This document shows positions 15,299 through 23,009 of a DNA stretch of 64,000 nt, one piece after another; the stretch's first letter is position 1; the number at the start of each line of letters is the position of its first letter. The translations under genes were made by a program, and so were the position numbers. The notes below the pieces were generated by a model. It was not told the DNA's origin. It worked only from the letters and a program-made list of their open reading frames with translations, and made no database searches. Source of the DNA: an uncultured Bacteroidales bacterium (GTDB taxonomy: Bacteria; Bacteroidota; Bacteroidia; Bacteroidales; WCHB1-69); assembly GCA_900315245.1 (NCBI GenBank), contig OMYJ01000004.1, forward strand, positions 1 to 64,000. The letters run 5' to 3'.

Positions 15299-16060
15299 GA
15301 CGAATCTAACGATCGAAGCACCATTCCCCCCTTTAGGGGGGATGCCCGCAGGGCATGGGGGTATCAAAACATATTCCTTAAGCAGCCCCGGAGGGGCAAG
15401 ACGCGCGAAGCGCTAATAACTACACACAAGCGCAGCGCAGTGTGGGGCTTGGTGCTAATCCTGCTTGTTAACTCGGCTTCCGCCCAAACCCCCAAGAAGG
15501 CCGCCCCCGAACAAGCCAAGAAGATGGTGGAGACGGTGGGAAAGGCCACCGCCGCCGTGAAGTGCATCCAGTGCGACTTCACGCAGATACGGCAATCGAC
15601 CATGCTCAAGGAGAAACAGACCTCCAAAGGACAGATGTTCTTTGCCGGCAAGAACCTCAAATGGGCCTATACGTCGCCCAACAAATACGCCCTCATCGTG
15701 AAAGCCGATGGCCAGGTCTATATTCAACAAGATGGCAAAACACGGAAGGCCGACGGCCAAAGCGGACAGCTTTTCAAGGGCATCGCGCAGGTCGTCATGA
15801 ACAGCGTCACAGGAGCGGCTTTGTCCGAAAATGGAGACTTCACCGTCGAGATGTACACTCAGGGCGACCAATGGGTAGCCAAACTTACCCCAAAGCAAGC
15901 GAAACTGAAGAAGATGTTCACGAATATCTACCTCTATTTCAATGACAAACACAACGCTGTGACCAAAGTGGAAATGAAAGAGGCCAACGGCGACACCACC
16001 ACGATCACGTTTGCCAACACGAAGTTGAACGAGAAAATTGCGGATTCAGTGTTTAACTGA
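15287..16060 (+). CDS. LolA-like outer membrane lipoprotein carrier with repeat-derived N-terminus
   Basis: 257 aa from the only usable ATG. Residues from about 67 onward form a LolA-like fold (C-D-F-T-Q-I-R-Q, F-A-G-K-N-L-K-W-A-Y). A signal-like core A-V-W-G-L-V-L-I-L-L-V-N-S-A-S-A lies at 51-66, but the 46 residues before it are encoded by two dispersed repeats (15316-15367 and 15372-15398). No in-frame ATG is closer; GTG at 15440 would remove the basic N-region. LolA proteins are standard in aryl polyene clusters, where they are thought to carry the lipid to the outer membrane. Whether this copy is exported from the long start is uncertain. Confidence 0.8.
   Translation: MNKIDESNDRSTIPPFRGDARRAWGYQNIFLKQPRRGKTREALITTHKRSAVWGLVLILLVNSASAQTPKKAAPEQAKKMVETVGKATAAVKCIQCDFTQIRQSTMLKEKQTSKGQMFFAGKNLKWAYTSPNKYALIVKADGQVYIQQDGKTRKADGQSGQLFKGIAQVVMNSVTGAALSENGDFTVEMYTQGDQWVAKLTPKQAKLKKMFTNIYLYFNDKHNAVTKVEMKEANGDTTTITFANTKLNEKIADSVFN
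15316..15367 (+). repeat. CCCCCTTTAGGGGG...GCCCGCAGGGC dispersed repeat, copy 2
   Basis: Same layout as 12796..12842, here inside the LolA-like reading frame. Confidence 0.75.
15372..15398 (+). repeat. CCTTAAGCAG dispersed repeat, copy 2
   Basis: CCTTAAGCAG then CCCCGGAGGGGCAAG; truncated compared with 12104. It lies inside the LolA-like frame. Confidence 0.75.
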
Positions 16061-16074
16061 TGTGATGAAAGAAG

Positions 16075-16434
16075 ATGAAATTGCAAGACGAATTATATAC
16101 GGTTGTTGAGATAAACGATAATGTCGCGAGAATCCGGTTGTTGCCGGAGTGCGCGATATACCAAGGCCATTTTCCTGGCAATCCGGTGACGCCTGGTGTA
16201 TGCCAAGTGGGAATCGTGGAGGAATTGGCCGAGAAGATTTACGGATTTGGTTTGGTATTGCATGAAGTTAAATTATTGAAATATACTGATATATTACGTC
16301 CATCTAAAGAAATAGTTGAAGTGTGTTTTGACAAGATGGAAATGGATGGAGATGCAGTGATTGCGAAGGGGACGCTTGTGTCAGGTGGACAAATATTCAC
16401 GAAGTTCTCACTTGTTTTTGGCAAAGAAGCTTAA
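16075..16434 (+). CDS. FabZ/ApeI-like hotdog thioester protein
   Basis: 119 aa. G-H-F-P-G-N-P-V-T-P-G-V contains the catalytic His of FabA/FabZ dehydratases, but the catalytic Glu of the following helix (E-A-x-A-Q) is replaced, the local sequence being C-Q-V-G-I-V-E-E. It therefore complements the other hotdog protein at 10468, which has the Glu but not the His. The two might form a mixed dehydratase, as proposed for ApeI and ApeP, or one may be a thioesterase; this is inferred. Its stop overlaps the glycosyltransferase start (TAATG). Confidence 0.83.
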   Translation: MKLQDELYTVVEINDNVARIRLLPECAIYQGHFPGNPVTPGVCQVGIVEELAEKIYGFGLVLHEVKLLKYTDILRPSKEIVEVCFDKMEMDGDAVIAKGTLVSGGQIFTKFSLVFGKEA

Positions 16435-17201
16435 TGGAGTGGCAGAAGGTTTTTGAGGATGAGCGCATCTGCGTGATCGTGCCGACGTACAATAACGAGC
16501 GGACGATTGTGGACGTGCTGCGCCGTATTCGAGCCTATACCCGTAACATCATCGTGGTGAACGACGGCAGTACCCCTGAGACGTTGGCGGCCCTTACTGC
16601 CGCTTTCGATGCTTCGGAACTCCCTGAAATCGTGGATTATACACCCAATAGAGGTAAGGGTTACGCGTTGATGCGAGGCTTCCGGAGGGCATTGGAACTC
16701 GGCTATCGCTATGCCGTCACCATCGACTCCGACGGACAACACTTTCCGGAAGATATTCCTGCTATAATGGATTGTCATTCAGTAAATAAGGATGCTCTTG
16801 TGGTCGGTTCCCGCAACCTCACCGCCGACAACATGCCTTCGAAAAACACTTTTGCTAACAAGTTCTCCAATTTCTGGTTCCGTTTGCAGACGGGCATTCC
16901 TTTGGAGGACACGCAGAGCGGCTATCGGCTTTACCCTTTGGAAGCCATTAATTTACGTTGGCCCATCACCCCGCGTTATGAGGCGGAGCTGGAGTTGCTG
17001 GTCTTTTCGGCGTGGCGGGGTGTGCCGGTGATTTCGGTGCCCGTACGTGTCTATTATCCGCCTGAGGGCGAGCGCGTGAGCCACTTCCGGCCGTTCTGGG
17101 ACTTCTTCCGCATCAGCGTGCTCAATAGTGTGCTTACCTGTGGAGCTCTGTTCTACTATCTGCCTGTACGGCTGTGTCGAAGATTGACGATGAAACGATG
17201 A
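16434..17201 (+). CDS. Family 2 glycosyltransferase (DPM-synthase-like)
   Basis: 255 aa, cytoplasmic GT-A fold: V-I-V-P-T-Y-N-N-E at the N-terminus, V-V-N-D-G-S-T, T-I-D-S-D-G-Q-H as the metal-binding D-x-D and D-T-Q-S-G-Y-R-L-Y. A C-terminal hydrophobic segment (N-S-V-L-T-C-G-A-L-F-Y-Y-L) probably anchors it to the membrane. In aryl polyene clusters such an enzyme is believed to glycosylate the lipid anchor. The final residues T-M-K-R and the TGA stop are written in a GACGATGA array. Confidence 0.88.
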   Translation: MEWQKVFEDERICVIVPTYNNERTIVDVLRRIRAYTRNIIVVNDGSTPETLAALTAAFDASELPEIVDYTPNRGKGYALMRGFRRALELGYRYAVTIDSDGQHFPEDIPAIMDCHSVNKDALVVGSRNLTADNMPSKNTFANKFSNFWFRLQTGIPLEDTQSGYRLYPLEAINLRWPITPRYEAELELLVFSAWRGVPVISVPVRVYYPPEGERVSHFRPFWDFFRISVLNSVLTCGALFYYLPVRLCRRLTMKR

Positions 17202-17205
17202 GATG
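17186..17205. repeat. 8-base tandem array (GACGATGA) at the glycosyltransferase stop
   Basis: Two and a half copies; they encode the last four residues and the stop. The same unit occurs at 42797, 49124 and 50310. Confidence 0.7.
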
Positions 17206-17241
17206 CGCGGGTAGAGCTTCTCCACATTTAGAAATTTTGTG

Positions 17242-17249
17242 TATGTTTG
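17242..17249 (+). promoter_or_regulatory. Internal promoter before the MMPL exporter
   Basis: TATGTTTG, 73 bases upstream of the start. Confidence 0.5.
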
Positions 17250-17322
17250 CAGCCTTTTTTGAGAGAAGGCTGTTTCTTTTTAAATGGCTGTGGTTTAAGC
17301 AGATATCATTGTTGAAAGTTTA

Positions 17323-20300
17323 ATGACTGGATTCTTTTTGCGAATATACGACTTTCTGGAGAAGCGACGCGGGTTGACCGTCGCTTTGGCGTTGACTCTC
17401 ACTGCTGTTTTCGCTTTTCTCGCTTCCCGCGTGCGCTATGAGGAGGACATCGCAAAGTTTCTGCCCCGCGATGACGAGAGCAGGAAGTATCAGGAAGTGT
17501 ATCAGCAATTTGCTGCGCAAAACCGCGTCGCTGTGGTCTTTTCCGCCACCAACGATTCCATTGACACGGAAACCCTCCAGACCGCCATGCAGCAGTATGG
17601 GGATCTTCTTTCTGAAAGTGATATGGTTGATAATCTGAGTGTTACAGTTGACGAGACTCAGATCTTCGACCTTATGGATGCGGTATATGCCCATCTTCCA
17701 TATCTTCTTGAAGATGAAGATTATGCACGTGTGGATTCGTTGTTGCGAACTCCGGGGTTCATTCAGGAACGGTTGGCCCAGGACAAGCAACTGCTGATGT
17801 TCCCCGTGGCGGGCACGGTCATGCACACTTTGCCTGTGGACCCGCTGCAGCTGTTCACGCCGTGCCTGCAGCGACTAAACTCCCTCAAACTCAATGATGC
17901 TTTTCAAGTTGTTGATGGTTACCTGTTTACCGCTGATGGCAAGCATGGCATCATCACTTTTGACAGTCCCTTTGGGGCGAATGAAAGTTTTAACAACGGA
18001 AAATTGTCTGAATATTTGGAGAATAAAGCACTGCAAGTAGAGCAGGAGATTCCTGAGGCGGAGATTGTTGCCGTGGGTGCGCCGTTGATTGCAGCCACCA
18101 ACGCTGCCCGTATCAAGCGGGATTCCATCACGGCGGTGGCCATCGCTATTGTGCTGATTCTGCTCATATTGTTGTTGCACTATCGCCGGCTTTCGGATAT
18201 TTTATGGGTGGGTGGTTCCATCCTTTTCGGTGCGCTTTTTGCCCTGGCAGGGGTGTTCGTTTTCCGGGGCGGGATTTCGATCATCGTCCTGGGTATCGGC
18301 TCCGTCATCATCGGCATTGTGGCGAACTATCCGCTGCACTTCCTCGATGAATACAAGGAGGTGGGTGACCGGCGCGAGGCCCTCCGCGAGATGGTGTTGC
18401 CGCTTTTCATCGGCAATCTCACCACCGTTGCCGCTTTCTTCTGCCTTCTATGGCTCGATGCTCGCGCCATGCAGGATCTCGGCCTTTTCGCATCCCTCAT
18501 GCTGCTCGGCACCATCCTCTTTGTGCTGGTTTTCCTGCCGCAGTTTATGCGCAGCCGGCCGTCACCATCAGAGCATTTGTTGTTCGAGAGATGGACGGGC
18601 CGTCATCTGTCGCGCAGCAAAGCACGTCCGTGGATTCTTTGCATCGGACTGATAATCACAATAGTACTGGGCTATTTTTCGCAAAAGATCTCCTTTGACA
18701 GCGATTTGTCGCATATCAACTACATGACCCAAACCCAACGCGACAATCTGGAGATTTTGTCGCAAGTGCAGTCCTCCGACCAGATGTATGCGGTGGCGGA
18801 AGGGCGCACCTTGCAGGAAGCGGTCAACCGCAACGATTCGCTGGTGACGATATTGCAGTCCAGCCCGGTGGTGAAGGCTGTGAGCGGGGTGGGAGAGATG
18901 CTGCCTTCGCAAGCCCGGCAACAGGTTGCCGCTGACCGCTGGAACGACTTTTGGAAGGAGGAGTCGCGTCAGACTTTCCTGCGTGATTTCCTGCGCGAGG
19001 CGAGTGCGCAAGGCTTTGCCGATGAGGCTTTCAAACCCTTTTTAGATCTGATTAATCAAGATTGTGGAATTGCTGATATTGAGGATTTTGTCGATGTTAT
19101 CGAACCTTTTACTTTAAGGTATATCTATCCTCTGGATGAAGGATACAGGATAGTGAATTATGTGAAGACAGACGACCAGGAAGCGGTACATGCTTTGTTG
19201 GATAATGGCGATGCGAGTACCTTCGTCTTTTCCGGAAATGATGTGGGAAACCAACTGGTGAATATGCTGCGCGGATCTTTCAACTATATCGGATGGGTGT
19301 GTGGTTTGGTGGTGTTCGTTTTTCTGCTGATCTCTTTCCGCCGCATTGAACTGGCGCTGATGGCTTTCCTGCCGTTGGCAGTCAGCTGGATCTGGATACT
19401 CGGATTCATGCATCTCACTGGCATCCAGTTTAATATCGTCAATATTATCTTGGCTACATTCATCTTCGGTCAAGGCGATGATTATACGATCTTCATCACG
19501 GAAGGATTGTTGTACGAATATTCGACGGGCAAACCGCGCCTGGCCTCCTACAAACACAGCGTGGTCATATCCGCGCTCATCATGTTTGCAGGCATCGGCT
19601 GCCTGATTGTGGCTAAACATCCCGCCTTGCGTTCGCTCGCACTGGTCACGATCATCGGCATGGTCACCGTGGTGATGATGGCCTCTTTCCTGCCTCCTCT
19701 CGTTTTCGACCTGCTGACTAAGAAGAGCGGGAAGCTGCGAGAAACTCCTGTGACACTCAAACGGTTTGCGTACACGTTATTTTGTGGCTTCTGTTTCCTG
19801 TTGCTCTTCCTGTTCCTGATACCCTTCACGGCTATTTTCTTTTTGATAGGCAAGGAAACGGAAGAAAAGCGACTTCGTTATCACACGTTTTTGTATAAAA
19901 TGGCGGTGTTCTTTGTGCACCATCTTCCTCATATAAAGTTTGTTATGAATAATACTTCAGGTGAAAATTTCAAGAAGCCTGCGGTTATTATTTCGAACCA
20001 TCAGAGCCATTTTGACTTACTGTGCATGATGGCGCTTTCACCGAAGATAGTTTTCTTGACGAACGACTGGGTGTGGCGGAATCCTTTCTACGGACTGGTC
20101 ATCCGCAAGGCCGAATATTATCCTGTCAGTGATGGGATGGAGCGTAACTTGCCGCGTTTGAAGGATTTGTATGAACGAGGCTATTCCGTCTGTGTGTTTC
20201 CTGAGGGTACGCGCTCCCCGAATTGTGAGATTCTGCGTTTCCATAAGGGTGCCTTTGCTTTGGCCCGCGAGCTGGATGCCGACATCCTGCCTGTGTTTCT

Positions 20301-20562
20301 GCACGGAATCGGCCACGTGCTGCCCAAGGAAGAGTTGATGTTCCGCGCCGGCGAAATGTATCTCGAGGTGGGAGAGCGGATGCGCCCCTATGAGGAGGTG
20401 CACGCGGATACCGATAGTGAATGTGACCGTCTGGTTACCAAACAGATGAGGCACTATTATCAGGAGCACTACGCCGCATTATGCGCCAAGATTGAAACCC
20501 CGGAATACTGGCGCTTCATCCGGAAATATCAGGAATACTACAAAGTGACGTCCGATGTGTGA
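17323..20562 (+). CDS. MMPL/RND-type exporter fused to a PlsC-type acyltransferase
   Basis: 1079 aa. The first about 830 residues are an MMPL-type transporter: one N-terminal helix, a periplasmic domain, a helix bundle (about 265-415), then a second repeat with helix 445-462 and bundle about 650-810. A soluble acyltransferase follows with N-H-Q-S-H-F-D (His893, Asp898) and F-P-E-G-T-R-S near 958-964, the two signature motifs of 1-acyl-glycerol-phosphate acyltransferases. The fusion couples export to acylation and is the exporter of the polyene-type cluster, comparable to ApeM with part of ApeJ by my recollection. It is the last gene of the cluster and has its own possible promoter. Confidence 0.92.
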   Translation: MTGFFLRIYDFLEKRRGLTVALALTLTAVFAFLASRVRYEEDIAKFLPRDDESRKYQEVYQQFAAQNRVAVVFSATNDSIDTETLQTAMQQYGDLLSESDMVDNLSVTVDETQIFDLMDAVYAHLPYLLEDEDYARVDSLLRTPGFIQERLAQDKQLLMFPVAGTVMHTLPVDPLQLFTPCLQRLNSLKLNDAFQVVDGYLFTADGKHGIITFDSPFGANESFNNGKLSEYLENKALQVEQEIPEAEIVAVGAPLIAATNAARIKRDSITAVAIAIVLILLILLLHYRRLSDILWVGGSILFGALFALAGVFVFRGGISIIVLGIGSVIIGIVANYPLHFLDEYKEVGDRREALREMVLPLFIGNLTTVAAFFCLLWLDARAMQDLGLFASLMLLGTILFVLVFLPQFMRSRPSPSEHLLFERWTGRHLSRSKARPWILCIGLIITIVLGYFSQKISFDSDLSHINYMTQTQRDNLEILSQVQSSDQMYAVAEGRTLQEAVNRNDSLVTILQSSPVVKAVSGVGEMLPSQARQQVAADRWNDFWKEESRQTFLRDFLREASAQGFADEAFKPFLDLINQDCGIADIEDFVDVIEPFTLRYIYPLDEGYRIVNYVKTDDQEAVHALLDNGDASTFVFSGNDVGNQLVNMLRGSFNYIGWVCGLVVFVFLLISFRRIELALMAFLPLAVSWIWILGFMHLTGIQFNIVNIILATFIFGQGDDYTIFITEGLLYEYSTGKPRLASYKHSVVISALIMFAGIGCLIVAKHPALRSLALVTIIGMVTVVMMASFLPPLVFDLLTKKSGKLRETPVTLKRFAYTLFCGFCFLLLFLFLIPFTAIFFLIGKETEEKRLRYHTFLYKMAVFFVHHLPHIKFVMNNTSGENFKKPAVIISNHQSHFDLLCMMALSPKIVFLTNDWVWRNPFYGLVIRKAEYYPVSDGMERNLPRLKDLYERGYSVCVFPEGTRSPNCEILRFHKGAFALARELDADILPVFLHGIGHVLPKEELMFRAGEMYLEVGERMRPYEEVHADTDSECDRLVTKQMRHYYQEHYAALCAKIETPEYWRFIRKYQEYYKVTSDV

Positions 20563-20591
20563 CTTTAGGTGTTATACGAGTGTTTAACGCC

Positions 20592-20630
20592 TAGTTATAG
20601 TCATAGTCATAGTCATAGTTATAGTCATTA
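20592..20630. repeat. 6-base tandem array (TAGTCA)
   Basis: Six copies, 30 bases after the exporter stop. Confidence 0.8.
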
Positions 20631-20708
20631 GCCTAAGCCAAATCTTGCCGCGATTGATGTAACTGTTCTCTGTTCACTGCTCACCAATCACTGTTCACTA
20701 AAAAAGTG

Positions 20709-20716
20709 TACCTTTG
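20709..20716 (+). promoter_or_regulatory. -7 element of the G3E GTPase gene
   Basis: TACCTTTG, 22 bases upstream of the start. Confidence 0.6.
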
Positions 20717-20738
20717 CGCCCCGAAAAATTGAGACATT

Positions 20739-22040
20739 ATGATGAAGAAAGATGTGCCGGTGTTACTGCTGACGGGCTATTTGGGAAGCGGAAAGACAAC
20801 GTTGGTGAATCATATTCTGACGAACCGCAAGGGTATCAAATTTGCGGTGATAGTCAATGATATAGGTGAGGTGAATGTCGATGCTTCGCTGATTCAGAAG
20901 GGTGGGGTTGTCGCTGAGAAGGACGATAGCCTGGTTGCTTTGCAGAACGGCTGTATCTGCTGTACCCTTAAGATGAATCTGGTCGATCAGCTGTCCGATT
21001 TGGTCAAAACACAGCAGTTCGACTACATCGTCATCGAGGCCAGCGGTATCTGCGAGCCGGAACCCATCGCCCGCACGATTTCCACGATCCCGAGAATGAA
21101 CCCGAAATACACAGAGGCCGGCACCCCGCGCCTTGACTGTATTGTTACCGTGGTGGATGCGTTGCGGATGCAGAGCGAGTTCTCCTGCGGTGGCGATCTC
21201 GAACGCGAGGATATTGACGAGGAGGATATTGAAAACCTGCTTGTCCAACAGATAGAGTTCTGCAACATCGTGCTGCTCAACAAGGTGTCGGAAGTCACGG
21301 AGGACGAGATGGAGCGTGTCAAGGAGATTATCCGCCATCTGAATCCCGGCGCGGAGATTATCGAGACCGACTATGCCCAAGTGGACTTGGACCGCATTGT
21401 GGGTACGAAAGCATTTGATTATGAGCGTGTTGCTGTTTCTACGGGTTGGGTGCGCGAATTAGAGCGCGAGACCACAGAGGAAGAGGAACGCGAGGCACGC
21501 GCTGACCACCATCATCACGACGAGGACACCGATGACCATCACGAGCATGGCGATCATCGTCACCACCATGATGATGATGAGCACGAGCATCACCATCATG
21601 ACGATGATGAAGACGAACACCATGGGCATCACCATCATCACCACCACGACCACGAGGGTGGGGAAGTGGAAGAGTACGGTATCTCCACGTTCGTGTATTA
21701 CCGCCGCAAAGCATTTAAGATCAGTGAGTTCAATAAGTTTTTGTCAAAGAAACGTCCGAAGAACATCATCCGGGCCAAGGGCGTGTGCTATTTCAAGGAA
21801 TATCGCGACATGTCGTATCTTTACGAGCAAGCAGGCGTGCAGCAGAAGCTCACGGAGGCGGGCTTGTGGTACGCCACCGCCCCGCAGGAAGATCTGGTGC
21901 AGCTGATGCAGGAAGACCCCTCCTTCATGCGCGACTGGGATCCCGAATACGGCGACCGCATGATCAAAATCGTCTTCATCGGTCAGCACATGGACATCCC
22001 TCAACTCACCCGCGAATTAGACAACTGCCTCGAAGACTAA
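20739..22040 (+). CDS. G3E (CobW/ZNG-type) GTPase with a His-rich insert
   Basis: 433 aa. Walker A G-Y-L-G-S-G-K-T-T (13-21), the metal-binding G-C-I-C-C (71-75) and I-E-A-S-G-I-C-E-P are typical of the COG0523 group of metal chaperones. Between the GTPase and the C-terminal CobW domain (from about 308) lies a segment of about 60 residues made almost only of H, D and E (about 247-305), likely to store or buffer zinc or nickel. The client is unknown; no Zur-type site was recognised. The start could be the second Met. Confidence 0.9.
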   Translation: MMKKDVPVLLLTGYLGSGKTTLVNHILTNRKGIKFAVIVNDIGEVNVDASLIQKGGVVAEKDDSLVALQNGCICCTLKMNLVDQLSDLVKTQQFDYIVIEASGICEPEPIARTISTIPRMNPKYTEAGTPRLDCIVTVVDALRMQSEFSCGGDLEREDIDEEDIENLLVQQIEFCNIVLLNKVSEVTEDEMERVKEIIRHLNPGAEIIETDYAQVDLDRIVGTKAFDYERVAVSTGWVRELERETTEEEEREARADHHHHDEDTDDHHEHGDHRHHHDDDEHEHHHHDDDEDEHHGHHHHHHHDHEGGEVEEYGISTFVYYRRKAFKISEFNKFLSKKRPKNIIRAKGVCYFKEYRDMSYLYEQAGVQQKLTEAGLWYATAPQEDLVQLMQEDPSFMRDWDPEYGDRMIKIVFIGQHMDIPQLTRELDNCLED

Positions 22041-22043
22041 ACC

Positions 22044-22092
22044 TGTTCTACAGAGCTCTTGCCCCTTCGGGGCTGTTCAAGGAAAATATTTT
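22044..22092 (-). repeat. CCTTGAACAG dispersed repeat, copy 3
   Basis: On the minus strand CCTTGAACAG then CCCCGAAGGGGCAAG and AGCTCTGTAG; matches the copies at 12104 and 15372. Confidence 0.75.
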
Positions 22093-22107
22093 TATAATGA
22101 CTTTTGT

Positions 22108-22139
22108 GTTTTGAAACTTGAAACCTGAAACTTGAAACT
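22108..22139. repeat. 7-base tandem array (TTGAAAC)
   Basis: Four copies directly before the start region of the kinase gene. Confidence 0.8.
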
Positions 22140-22145
22140 TATATC

Positions 22146-22964
22146 ATGAGCAGCATCCTCCTTATAGGCGACATTGTCGGTTACGGCAACTTGGGCATGT
22201 CGGTGATGACCCCGATTTTGTCCCACCTTGGATATGAGATATACCGGCTTCCTTCCTCCATGGTCTCCAACAATTTCAGCTACGGCAAATTCGCAGTGCT
22301 GGACACTACGGAGTATATGCGCCAAAGCATCGACATCTGGGAGGAGCAGGGCTTCAACGTGGATGCGGTCTGCACGGGCTATCTTGTTTCCGCGGAGCAG
22401 ACGCGGATAGTGACGGATTATTGCCAAAAACTGAAGTCGCGAGGCACGTTCATCTTCGTTGATCCCATCATGGCGGATGACGGCAAACTCTACAACGGTG
22501 CGACAGAAGAAACAGTGGAGTATATGCGGAGCGTTTGCCGCATTGCCGATTTGATAGTTCCGAATGTAACTGAAGCTAAATTTTTGGCAAACAAATATTT
22601 GGATAAAGAATCCCTGACCTTTGACGAGGCGGAGGATTTGATACAGACATTACACGAATTAGGGGACAATTCGGTGATTATCTCCAGTATGCTGATGGAT
22701 GGGCAGACCTGCACGATGCTGTATGACAAAGGATTAGGCAAGACGATAGTGTTTCCCTACCGCCAGGTGGCGGCGCAATTCTCCGGCACGGGCGATGTGT
22801 TCTCTTCCGTGACGATCGGTCAGTATTTAAAAGGCAATACATTGGAAGACAGTGTTTTGAAGGCCATGGGATTCGTGGCTCACGTCATTGAAGCCAACCA
22901 ACACTCTCTCCGGCAAGATAACGGCATTCCCATTGAACGCCACTTTGACGAGCTGTCTCGTTAA
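22146..22964 (+). CDS. Pyridoxal/pyridoxamine kinase-like protein (PfkB superfamily)
   Basis: 272 aa. The ribokinase-type layout is clear: G-D-I-V-G-Y-G-N near the N-terminus, D-P-I-M-A-D-D-G (about 100), V-P-N-V-T-E-A and F-S-G-T-G-D-V-F, whose final Asp is the catalytic base. The length fits PdxK/PdxY, the salvage kinases that make pyridoxal phosphate; another B6-type substrate is possible. No promoter is apparent between it and the G3E gene, and a heptamer array and a dispersed repeat separate them. Confidence 0.85.
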   Translation: MSSILLIGDIVGYGNLGMSVMTPILSHLGYEIYRLPSSMVSNNFSYGKFAVLDTTEYMRQSIDIWEEQGFNVDAVCTGYLVSAEQTRIVTDYCQKLKSRGTFIFVDPIMADDGKLYNGATEETVEYMRSVCRIADLIVPNVTEAKFLANKYLDKESLTFDEAEDLIQTLHELGDNSVIISSMLMDGQTCTMLYDKGLGKTIVFPYRQVAAQFSGTGDVFSSVTIGQYLKGNTLEDSVLKAMGFVAHVIEANQHSLRQDNGIPIERHFDELSR

Positions 22965-23009
22965 TTAGTCTATTGCCTTTTGCCTATAACCTATTCCAGC
23001 CAAAATTGT

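Noticed and set aside
21439..21714. Minus-strand open frame of Met/Val/His repeats
   Set aside because: Complement of the His-rich insert of the G3E GTPase.
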